Assembly (NCBI GenBank): GCA_013329135.1
Contig: DUKU01000014.1
Coordinates: 1 to 10,091, forward strand
Direction of reading: 5' to 3'
Source: Thermoplasmata archaeon
GTDB taxonomy: Archaea > Thermoplasmatota > Thermoplasmata > UBA10834
DNA: 10,091 bases
A program made the translations under genes and the position numbers. The notes under the pieces are model-generated. The model saw only the letters and a program-made list of their open reading frames with translations. It was not told the DNA's origin and did not search any database. Below are positions 1 through 6,076 of the stretch, one piece after another. Within the stretch, counting starts at the first letter, position 1. Every line of letters begins with the position of its first letter.

Positions 1-194
1 GCCTCGTCGGTCTTGATGATGTACGAGTTAGTGATCAGTATCTGGACCTTGAACCGCTCCCTCATCACCCTCGGAGTGATCGTGAGCTGGTTCGGGTTGA
101 CTACGGGCAGGAGGGCCGGCGTGGTGACACTGCCGTGCCTGGTCCGGAGCTCGCATATCCTGGCCAGGCCGTCCCGTTCCTTCAGTTCGAACAT
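1..194 (-). CDS. tgtA: Archaeosine tRNA-guanine transglycosylase, N-terminal part (runs off the window)
   Basis: Reading the minus strand from an ATG at 194 gives 64 residues starting MFELKERDGLARICEL and containing PALLPVVNPN and ITNSYIIK. This pattern is typical of the N-terminus of archaeal tRNA-guanine(15) transglycosylase. That enzyme swaps guanine 15 in the D-loop of tRNA for preQ0 base, the first step of archaeosine synthesis, in the cytoplasm. Bacterial Tgt lacks this exact N-terminal signature. The catalytic aspartates and zinc site would lie to the left of the window, so they cannot be checked. No in-frame start lies just upstream of 194. There is no clear Shine-Dalgarno site. A TATA-like box about 26 bases upstream would put transcription start almost at the ATG, so the message may be leaderless. 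The gene is divergent from the DUF1616-pth2-DUF99 cluster. Identification is from recalled family motifs. Confidence 0.85.
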   Translation of the reverse strand, partial: MFELKERDGLARICELRTRHGSVTTPALLPVVNPNQLTITPRVMRERFKVQILITNSYIIKTDE

Positions 195-218
195 GCAGCA
201 TGATGTAACGCCTGGTGG

Positions 219-226
219 TTAATTAT
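219..226 (-). promoter_or_regulatory. TATA-like box for tgtA, possibly bidirectional
   Basis: TTAATTA at 219-225 is a near-palindromic AT-rich patch in a GC-rich gap between divergent genes. On the minus strand it is centred about 28 bases before the tgtA ATG, which is the archaeal TATA-to-start distance for a leaderless transcript. On the plus strand it could also serve the gene starting at 295, with a leader of roughly 45 bases. A second plus-strand candidate is CATTAAG at 254-260. Position and composition are seen; the function is inferred. Confidence 0.45.
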
Positions 227-294
227 GGTTTCAGCCCGTCCCGTGCAAAAAGTCATTAAGCCCGGTCCGCCTTCTGCTCGCCCGGAGCATTGGG

Positions 295-858
295 ATGAGT
301 CTCCTCCAGGTATTGGCCGGGCTGGCGATCGTGTTCTTCTTGCCAGGGTACACGCTCGTGTGCCTCTTGTTCCCGCGCAAGGGTGAACTCGACCCCGAGT
401 ATGATGTCGTGTACAGAGTCGCGCTGGGCATGGGTCTGAGCATCGTCATAGCGATATTCGTCGGGTTCGCCCTCAATGCCATCAGCACCGACGAACAAGG
501 GTATGTGTCCGCAGGTCCGCTGTGGGTCTCGCTACTGTCGATAACGGGGCTCTTCTTCCTTGGCGGATGGTTCTTGGGAGCGTATCCGTGGATGGGCCTT
601 CTCCATCCGAAGCTGTACAGGGACCCGCCACCGAGGAAGGTCGCGGGCATGAAGCTCATGCCAGTCGCGAAGGGCAGGGAGGCCGAGAGGTTCCTGGTCG
701 AGCGGGACCAGCTACTCAGGGACATCGACAAGTTCGCAGCCCGCTCGTCGACTTCAAATCCTAACAAGCAGCTGTACTACCGCAGGAGGATTGAGCAGGC
801 TAGGGCGCGCGTCGAGCAGGTGAATGGCCTGCTGGCGCGTCTGGAGGAGGAGCGCTGA
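295..858 (+). CDS. DUF1616-like archaeal membrane protein
   Basis: This 187-residue protein has three predicted membrane segments, at about residues 3-26, 42-62 and 75-95. The motifs FFLPGYTLVCLLFPRK and RVALGMGLSI resemble the start of the DUF1616 family, where a Pro-Gly-Tyr turn follows the first helix and a short 'FP+' signature precedes an acidic stretch. DUF1616 is a family of archaeal membrane proteins without an assigned reaction. Residues from about 125 to the end are charged, rich in Glu, Arg and Gln, and probably form a cytoplasmic helical or coiled-coil tail. The ATG at 295 is chosen because GGAG at 284-287 sits seven bases upstream. The stop at 856-858 is one base from the pth2 ATG, so the two genes are surely co-transcribed and probably translationally coupled. 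Family assignment is from motif memory; the function is unknown. Confidence 0.75.
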   Translation: MSLLQVLAGLAIVFFLPGYTLVCLLFPRKGELDPEYDVVYRVALGMGLSIVIAIFVGFALNAISTDEQGYVSAGPLWVSLLSITGLFFLGGWFLGAYPWMGLLHPKLYRDPPPRKVAGMKLMPVAKGREAERFLVERDQLLRDIDKFAARSSTSNPNKQLYYRRRIEQARARVEQVNGLLARLEEER

Positions 859-859
859 G

Positions 860-1234
860 ATGTCCGTGAGGAAAGGCGAGATGGAGTACAAGCTCGTCGT
901 CGTCGTCAGGGAGGACCTGAAGATGTCCGGAGGCAAGCTCGCGGTCCAGGTGGCCCACGCGGCCGTATCGTGCGCCATCCAGGCGAAGGCCCGGAAGACC
1001 GAGTGGTTCTCGTCGTGGTACCGGGAGGGCCAGAGGAAGGTCGTCGTCAGGGCGAAGTGCCTGGAGGATCTCATCGCGCTCAAGGACAGGGCTTCGAGGG
1101 CGGGCATCCCGAACGAGCTGATCACGGATGCCGGCCTGACGGAGTTGCCTCCGAACACGACCACATGCCTGGGCATCGGCCCCGCGCCCCAGTCGCACAT
1201 AGACCCGATCACGGGCGCCCTGCCGCTGGCGTGA
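860..1234 (+). CDS. pth2: Peptidyl-tRNA hydrolase Pth2
   Basis: The 124-residue product matches archaeal/eukaryotic Pth2. This cytoplasmic enzyme cleaves the ester bond of peptidyl-tRNAs released from stalled ribosomes, freeing tRNA for reuse. Visible family signatures are KLVVVVREDLKMSGGKLAVQVAHAAV at about residues 11-36 (key residues Arg17, Asp19, Lys26, Gln30, His33), the DAGLTELPP segment (Asp90, Thr94) and TTTCLGIGP near residues 100-108. Lys26 and Asp90 match positions regarded as important in this family. The start at 860 is preferred over an in-frame ATG at 824 because GGAGGAGG lies at 843-850 and because the longer form would add residues absent from the family. Length is close to the usual 115-120. 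It sits between the DUF1616-like gene, one base away, and the DUF99 gene, six bases away. Confidence 0.93.
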   Translation: MSVRKGEMEYKLVVVVREDLKMSGGKLAVQVAHAAVSCAIQAKARKTEWFSSWYREGQRKVVVRAKCLEDLIALKDRASRAGIPNELITDAGLTELPPNTTTCLGIGPAPQSHIDPITGALPLA

Positions 1235-1240
1235 GATGCG

Positions 1241-1813
1241 ATGAAGGGCCAAGTAAGGGTTCTGGGCATAGACGATTCTCCGTTCGAGTTCGGCGACCGG
1301 AGGTCGCTGGTCGTTGGAGCGCTGGTACGCATCCCCAGCTACCTCGAGGCCGTCATGAGGACCGATGTCGAGGTCGACGGGTGCGACTCCACGGACCGTC
1401 TCGTCGAGATGGTCATGCGCTCTCGATACAGGGAGCAGGTCAAGTTGGTCTTGGTGGACGGCATCGCGCTCGCGGGATTCAACATCATAGACGTGGGGTC
1501 GTTCCACGAGCGCACGGGTATTCCCGTCGCGACCGTGACCAGGGACGAGCCGGACATGGCGGAGATCGAGGCGGCGCTGAGGAAGCACTTCGATGATTGG
1601 GCGAGGCGTCTGTCGCTCGTGCAGCGCGTGCCACTGAGGCCTCTGGATACGGGTCATAAGCCCCTCCAGGCATCCGTGGTCGGGATGGACTGGGACGAGT
1701 TCGTCCAGCTTGTGAAGGCGACGACCGTGAGGGGCGCGGTCCCAGAACCTGTCCGGATCGCCCACATCGTGTCCGCTGCCTTGGTGAAGGGTGAGTCCAG
1801 GGGCCGGTCATAG
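1241..1813 (+). CDS. DUF99 family protein (UPF0215 / endonuclease dU family)
   Basis: The 190-residue protein has the hallmarks of the archaeal DUF99 family: VLGIDDSPF at residues 7-15, LVDGIALAGFNIID around the conserved Asp73-Gly74, and VATVTRDEPD soon after, with a conserved C-terminal region. The N-terminal Asp-Asp and the central Asp suggest a metal-binding, RNase H-like active site. I recall that the Pfam entry has been renamed endonuclease dU after work on deoxyuridine-directed cleavage, which would imply DNA repair. I hold that from memory and cannot verify it here. No strong Shine-Dalgarno site precedes the ATG at 1241. It starts six bases after the pth2 stop, so translation probably re-initiates after pth2. 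It is the last gene of the three-gene cluster; an AT-richer gap follows. Confidence 0.85.
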   Translation: MKGQVRVLGIDDSPFEFGDRRSLVVGALVRIPSYLEAVMRTDVEVDGCDSTDRLVEMVMRSRYREQVKLVLVDGIALAGFNIIDVGSFHERTGIPVATVTRDEPDMAEIEAALRKHFDDWARRLSLVQRVPLRPLDTGHKPLQASVVGMDWDEFVQLVKATTVRGAVPEPVRIAHIVSAALVKGESRGRS

Positions 1814-1838
1814 TACACTGTATCATACGGGATAAACT

Positions 1839-1848
1839 CATAATATCG
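1839..1848 (+). promoter_or_regulatory. Possible TATA box for the zinc-ribbon gene
   Basis: CATAATATCG lies in the AT-richer gap after the DUF99 gene, about 38 bases before the next ATG. It would place transcription start near 1868-1870, just ahead of GGGAGGAG at 1871-1878. The position fits an archaeal promoter, but the match is loose. Confidence 0.35.
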
Positions 1849-1881
1849 AGTCCGGCCTGTGGTCAATGCTGGGAGGAGACG

Positions 1882-2448
1882 ATGATAAAGAACCTCTTCA
1901 CGAAGCATGAGCACAAGGTCCTCGCGGGGATGACCAAGGAGCAGGCCACCCAGGGCGCTGCGTGGTATTGGCGCTCCAGGCAGTTCGGGATCAACTTCAC
2001 GTCGGCCTATGCGCTCACAGGCGCCCAGTACTATTCGAAACTGGGTCTCAGGCAGCGGATGTCCGTCGTCTGCTTCGAGATGGGTCAGGGCGTGGGCGTC
2101 GAGGTCGATTTCTCCGCCGAGCTCACCGACGAAGGGGCCGTGGTTGGTGCCGTGGGCGCGATACTGGTGCTCCCAGTCGCCGTCGCTGTCGGAGCGGTCT
2201 CATACTTCGAATATGAGAACGACGCCAACAGGATGCTGTCCGACTTCTGGACATATATGTCATCATATTCGTCGAACTTTCAGCCTCCCGCAGGGCCGTC
2301 CCCGGTGCCAGCGTGGGCCCAGGGCCAGCAACCACTATCTACGCCCGCCCCTGCACCGACTTCAGAGGCTGTGTCGCAGTGCCCGAATTGCAGGGCTTCC
2401 GCCGAGCCCGATTCGAGATACTGCAAGCATTGCGGAACGAGGCTCTGA
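1882..2448 (+). CDS. Membrane-anchored protein with C-terminal zinc ribbon, function unknown
   Basis: The 188-residue protein has four parts. Residues 1-80 form a folded-looking domain rich in aromatic residues (WYWRSRQFG, YALTGAQYY). Residues 85-109 are one strongly hydrophobic Ala/Val/Gly segment, probably a membrane helix. Residues 134-165 are a Pro/Ala/Gln/Ser linker. The end is a treble-clef-like zinc ribbon with CPNC at 167-170 and CKHC at 181-184, so four cysteines can bind one zinc ion. Such C-terminal ribbons are common in archaeal membrane proteins of unknown role. I do not recognise the N-terminal domain. The ATG at 1882 follows GGGAGGAG at 1871-1878 closely. The gene stands alone between the DUF99 cluster and the rpsL promoter. 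Nothing in the sequence ties it to translation beyond location. Confidence 0.8.
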   Translation: MIKNLFTKHEHKVLAGMTKEQATQGAAWYWRSRQFGINFTSAYALTGAQYYSKLGLRQRMSVVCFEMGQGVGVEVDFSAELTDEGAVVGAVGAILVLPVAVAVGAVSYFEYENDANRMLSDFWTYMSSYSSNFQPPAGPSPVPAWAQGQQPLSTPAPAPTSEAVSQCPNCRASAEPDSRYCKHCGTRL

Positions 2449-2492
2449 GGGCGTTTGCGACATGCTGGCCTGGCCACAGGTATAACCGCAAG

Positions 2493-2500
2493 TTTTAATA
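2493..2500 (+). promoter_or_regulatory. TATA box of the rpsL-rpsG cluster
   Basis: TTTTAATA stands out in an otherwise GC-rich gap, preceded by CCGCAAG, which could act as a BRE-like element. Initiation about 26 bases downstream would fall near 2523, leaving a leader of some 24 bases with the GGTGA ribosome site at 2537-2541. Spacing to the rpsL start is typical for a strong archaeal promoter. Confidence 0.65.
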
Positions 2501-2546
2501 GGAAGACGGTTTTGTAGGGCTTACCTTCGTCAAAAAGGTGAAATTG

Positions 2547-2975
2547 GTGCCGAGAGGACTGTATACAGCCAGGAAGCTCAAAGGAGACAGGCAGAAGTTC
2601 CGGTGGAGCGACCGGTACTACAAGCGCAGAGCGCTGGAGCTCAAGGAGAAATCAGACCCACTCGAGGGCTCGGCCCAGGCGAGAGGGGTCGTCCTTGAGA
2701 AAGTGGGCATCGAGGCGAAGCAGCCCAACTCGGCGATCAGGAAGTGCGTCAAGATCCAGCTCATCAAGAACGGCCGTCAGATCACCGCGTTCGCGGTCGG
2801 CGACGGCGCCATCAACTTCATCGACGAGCACGATGAGGTCCTGGTCGAGGGCATCGGTGGCAGGATGGGTCGGTCGTACGGCGACATCCCTGGTGTCAGA
2901 TTCAAGGTCATCCAGGTCAACAACGTCTCTCTGGACGAACTCGTCCGGGGCAGGAAGGAAAAGCCTGTGAGGTGA
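2547..2975 (+). CDS. rpsL: 30S ribosomal protein S12 (archaeal uS12)
   Basis: uS12 sits at the decoding centre of the small subunit and monitors codon-anticodon pairing. The product contains the near-invariant KQPNSAIRKCVKIQLIKNGRQ, GDGAINFIDEHDEV and GRKEKPVR blocks of archaeal S12, and the N-terminal GLYTARKLKGDRQKFRWSD that is typical of Thermoplasma-like archaea. I chose the GTG at 2547 (MPRGLYTARK, 142 residues). The earlier in-frame GTG at 2538 overlaps GGTGA at 2537-2541, which is better read as the Shine-Dalgarno site because the same GGTGA precedes rpsG and fusA. The 2538 start (145 residues) or a TTG at 2544 remain possible. It overlaps the ribosome site of rpsG, so the pair is tightly coupled. 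The neighbours usually found upstream in archaea, rpl30e and nusA, are absent. Confidence 0.95.
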   Translation: MPRGLYTARKLKGDRQKFRWSDRYYKRRALELKEKSDPLEGSAQARGVVLEKVGIEAKQPNSAIRKCVKIQLIKNGRQITAFAVGDGAINFIDEHDEVLVEGIGGRMGRSYGDIPGVRFKVIQVNNVSLDELVRGRKEKPVR

Positions 2976-2977
2976 TT

Positions 2978-3706
2978 ATGTTGGAAGAGGAGAAGACACC
3001 AGTACAGGAAACCCCCGCCCCTGAGCCTGCAAAGACCCCTGAGGCAGCTGCTGCACCGCTTTCCCAGGAAGGGCCGAAGAGGCAGGCACCCGAGCACGCG
3101 GCACTCCCGGAACCCGTCGAGGAGGACAGCCTCCCCGCGGTCGGTAACGTGCTCATGTTCGGGAAGTTCGACGTATCCGGAGTGACGCTGAGGGACGCTG
3201 GCATGGCCAGATACATCGATGTGACACCCGTGTCCGTGCCGCACACGGGCGGGAGGCACACGAGCAAGGCCTTCGGCAAGGCCAAGATGAGCATCGTCGA
3301 GAGGCTCATCAACAACATGATGCGCACCGAGGACTTCACCGGCAAGAAGATGAAGTCCTACAAGGCGGTCGAGGACGCGTTCGGCATCATATCGGCGAAG
3401 ACAAAGCAGAACCCGCTCCAGGTGGTCGTCGACGCGCTCCAGAACGCGGCCCCCAGGGAGGAGGTCACCAGACTTCAGTACGGTGGCATCTCGGTCCCGA
3501 AGGCGGTCGACGTCGCCCCCGCAAGGAGGGTCGACCTCGCGCTCAGGCACCTGTGCCGGGCGACGCTGGAGTCGTCCCACAAGAGCAAGAAGCCGATAGG
3601 CGAGTGCCTCGCGGACGAGCTGATCGCGGCGGCCAAGAATGACATCAACTCGAGCTCTATCGCCAAGAAGGAAGAGATCGAGAGGGTCGCGGCCTCGGCG
3701 CGCTGA
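2978..3706 (+). CDS. rpsG: 30S ribosomal protein S7 (archaeal uS7) with long N-terminal extension
   Basis: uS7 nucleates assembly of the small-subunit head and lines the mRNA exit region. The core from about residue 58 has clear archaeal S7 motifs: LMFGKFD, PHTGGRHTSKAFGKAKMSIVERLINNMMR, AFGIISAKTKQNPLQVVVDALQNAAPREE, and the terminal KKEEIERVAASAR. The total is 242 residues, against roughly 185-215 for typical archaeal S7. The extra part, residues 1-57, is rich in Pro, Ala and Glu, is acidic and is probably disordered. The ATG at 2978 lies just after GGTGATT, which also holds the rpsL stop at 2973-2975. An in-frame GTG at 2972 would add two residues. A later start after the extension is unlikely because no good start with a ribosome site is seen there and the reading frame is continuous. 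Confidence 0.95.
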   Translation: MLEEEKTPVQETPAPEPAKTPEAAAAPLSQEGPKRQAPEHAALPEPVEEDSLPAVGNVLMFGKFDVSGVTLRDAGMARYIDVTPVSVPHTGGRHTSKAFGKAKMSIVERLINNMMRTEDFTGKKMKSYKAVEDAFGIISAKTKQNPLQVVVDALQNAAPREEVTRLQYGGISVPKAVDVAPARRVDLALRHLCRATLESSHKSKKPIGECLADELIAAAKNDINSSSIAKKEEIERVAASAR

Positions 3707-3788
3707 TTACTTTCGCAAACCACTTCCATGATTTGCTGTTCGGCGATACCTTATCGCTTCCGAATAGAGCCAGACCCATGGTGATTAT

Positions 3789-5987
3789 ATGGGAAGGAAA
3801 GAAGACAACATCAAGAAGGCGCAGGCCCTGATGAGGCAGACCAAATTCATACGCAACATCGGCACGGCTGCGCACATCGACCACGGCAAGACGACGCTCT
3901 CAGACAACCTCATCGCGGGCTCCGGTATGATGTCCGAGGACCTCGCTGGCAAGCAGCTCCTGCTGGACTTCGACGAGCAGGAGCAGGCTAGGGGGATCAC
4001 CATCAATGCCGCGAGCGCGTCGATGGTCTACGATTACAAGGGTCAGGAATACCTCATCAACCTCATCGACACACCCGGGCACGTGGACTTCGGAGGTGAC
4101 GTGACGAGGGCCATGAGGGCCATCGATGGCGTCATCATACTCGTGTGCGCGGTCGAGGGCGTCATGCCACAGACTGAGACGGTCATCAGGCAGGCCATCA
4201 AGGAGCGCGTCCACCCAATACTGTTCATCAACAAGGTCGACAGGCTCATCAACGAGCTCAAGGTCACCCCGGAGCAGATGCAGGAGCGCCTCGCGGCCAT
4301 AATGAACGAGGTCCACCTGAAGGTCCAGAATCTGTTGCCCCCGGAGCTGAAGGAGAAGTGGGCCCTCAACGTGTCCACGGGTAACATCATCCTGGGATCG
4401 GCGTTCAACAACTGGGCCATCAGCGTGCCCTACATGAAGAAGACGAACATCACTTTCAAGGACATATACGAGTACTGCAAGAACGGCGACCAGAAGACCC
4501 TCTCGAAGAGGGCGCCTCTGCACGAGGTGCTGCTCGAGGAGGTCATCATGCACCTGCCCAACCCCGCGGACGCCCAGAAGCTCAGGATACCCATCATATG
4601 GCACGGGGACCACGAATCCAACTTCGGCAAGGGCATGCTCGGCTGCGACCCTGAGGGGCCGGTTGCGATGATGGTCACGAAGATCATCGTGGACCCTCAC
4701 GCGGGCGAGGTCGCGGTCGGCAGGCTGTTCAGCGGCAAGGTCGTCAAGGGCCAGGAGATGCACATCATAGGCATGCCCAACCCCAACAGGGCGCAGATGG
4801 TCTCTCTTACGGTGGGCGCGGACAGGATCCCGGTCGATGAGATCGACGCGGGCAATGTCGTCGCCATATCCGGGCTCAAGGACGCTATCGCGGGATCGAC
4901 CGTGTCCAGCGACCCGGCGATGCTGCCGTTCGAGAAGATCGTCCACTACTCCGACCCAGTCGTCACGGTCGCCATCGAGGCGAAGCACACGAAGGACCTT
5001 CCGAAACTGGTCGAAGTCCTGCGCACTGTCGCCAAGGCCGACCCCTCCATCCAGGTTGAGATCAACCAGGAGACGGGCGAGCACCTGATGTCCGGCATGG
5101 GCGAGCTGCATCTCGAGATCACCAACTACAGGATAGTGAACGAGCACAAGGTCGAGATCAAGACCTCCCAGCCCATAGTCGTGTTCAGGGAGTGCGTGAC
5201 CGGCTCCGGCGGGCCGTTCGAGGGCAAGTCCCCGAACAAGCACAACAGGTTCTACGTCGAGGTCGAGCCGCTGCCACAGGCGATCGTCGAGGCCATGCGG
5301 TCGGGTGTGATCGAGACCGAGGGCAGGGTCAAGGACTCCAAGGCGGTCGCGAAGCAGCTCCAGGAACTCGGCATGGACAGGGACGAGGCCAGGGGCATAA
5401 CCGCTTTCCACGGCACGAACATGCTCCTCGACGGGACCAAAGGTATCCAGTACCTGCACGAGACGATGGAGCTGGTCAAGGAAGCGTACATAGAGGCCAT
5501 GAACCGGGGCCCGCTCTGCAACGAGAAGTGCATGGCCATGAAGATCAAACTCGTGGACGCGAAGCTCCACGAGGACAGCATACACAGAGGCCCGGCCCAG
5601 GTCATACCCGCGGCCAGGTCCGCGATCTACGGCGCGATGTGCATGGCTGGCAGGACGCTCTACGAGCCGATGCAGAAGGTGTTCATCAACGTGCCCCAGG
5701 ACGTCATGGGCGACGCCATACGCGAGATCCAGCAGAGGCGCGGCGTGATCGAGGACATGAAACAGGAGGGCGAGATGACCATCCTGGCATCGAAGTGTCC
5801 AGTATCGGAGATGTTCGGGTTCGCGGCATCCATAAGGGGCGCCACGAGCGGCCGGGCTCTCTGGTCGACTGAGAATGCTGGCTTCGAGCCGATGCCCAAG
5901 GAACCGCTCGCGAAGACCGTGCCGCAGATCAGAGGACGGAAGGGCCTCAAGCCCGAGCCGTACGACGCGTCGTACTACTCGGGATGA
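3789..5987 (+). CDS. fusA: Translation elongation factor EF-2
   Basis: This 732-residue GTPase drives ribosomal translocation after peptide transfer. It has G1 AHIDHGKT (residues 28-35), G3 DTPGH (94-98) and G4 NKVD (148-151), then the EF-2 middle domains, then domain IV with KLHEDSIHRGPAQVIPA. The histidine in IHRGPAQ, residue 599, aligns with the one modified to diphthamide in archaea and eukaryotes, so this is EF-2 and not bacterial EF-G. Length is the usual one and no key residue is missing. The ATG at 3789 follows GGTGAT at 3780-3785. The 82-base gap after rpsG contains CTTATCG at 3750-3756, a weak TATA-like box whose start site would fall near the ribosome site. The gene may therefore have an extra promoter besides read-through from rpsL-rpsG. 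Confidence 0.97.
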   Translation: MGRKEDNIKKAQALMRQTKFIRNIGTAAHIDHGKTTLSDNLIAGSGMMSEDLAGKQLLLDFDEQEQARGITINAASASMVYDYKGQEYLINLIDTPGHVDFGGDVTRAMRAIDGVIILVCAVEGVMPQTETVIRQAIKERVHPILFINKVDRLINELKVTPEQMQERLAAIMNEVHLKVQNLLPPELKEKWALNVSTGNIILGSAFNNWAISVPYMKKTNITFKDIYEYCKNGDQKTLSKRAPLHEVLLEEVIMHLPNPADAQKLRIPIIWHGDHESNFGKGMLGCDPEGPVAMMVTKIIVDPHAGEVAVGRLFSGKVVKGQEMHIIGMPNPNRAQMVSLTVGADRIPVDEIDAGNVVAISGLKDAIAGSTVSSDPAMLPFEKIVHYSDPVVTVAIEAKHTKDLPKLVEVLRTVAKADPSIQVEINQETGEHLMSGMGELHLEITNYRIVNEHKVEIKTSQPIVVFRECVTGSGGPFEGKSPNKHNRFYVEVEPLPQAIVEAMRSGVIETEGRVKDSKAVAKQLQELGMDRDEARGITAFHGTNMLLDGTKGIQYLHETMELVKEAYIEAMNRGPLCNEKCMAMKIKLVDAKLHEDSIHRGPAQVIPAARSAIYGAMCMAGRTLYEPMQKVFINVPQDVMGDAIREIQQRRGVIEDMKQEGEMTILASKCPVSEMFGFAASIRGATSGRALWSTENAGFEPMPKEPLAKTVPQIRGRKGLKPEPYDASYYSG

Positions 5988-6026
5988 TGGCTTAGCCAAC
6001 ATCCCTCGAACTCGCATGGGCAAGAC

Positions 6027-6033
6027 TAATATA
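6027..6033 (+). promoter_or_regulatory. TATA box upstream of tuf
   Basis: TAATATA occurs in the 89-base gap between fusA and tuf. A start site about 26 bases downstream falls near 6056, just before GGAGG at 6065-6069. The placement suggests that EF-1alpha, needed in large molar excess, has its own promoter in addition to any read-through. Confidence 0.55.
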
Positions 6034-6076
6034 CCAAGAGCATCATGCTCGGAAAGAAGGCAATGGAGGCCATGAT

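Noticed and set aside
13..222. Plus-strand frame of 69 residues at the left edge
   Set aside because: It is antisense to the N-terminus of tgtA, whose motifs are clear on the minus strand.
970..1596. Plus-strand frame of 208 residues overlapping pth2 and the DUF99 gene
   Set aside because: Out-of-frame shadow, made mainly of Gly, Arg and His, with no family pattern.
800..1765. A 321-residue antisense frame across pth2 and the DUF99 gene
   Set aside because: It is a by-product of GC-rich codons; it is rich in Arg, Asp, Pro and Leu without motifs, and it covers two well-supported plus-strand genes.
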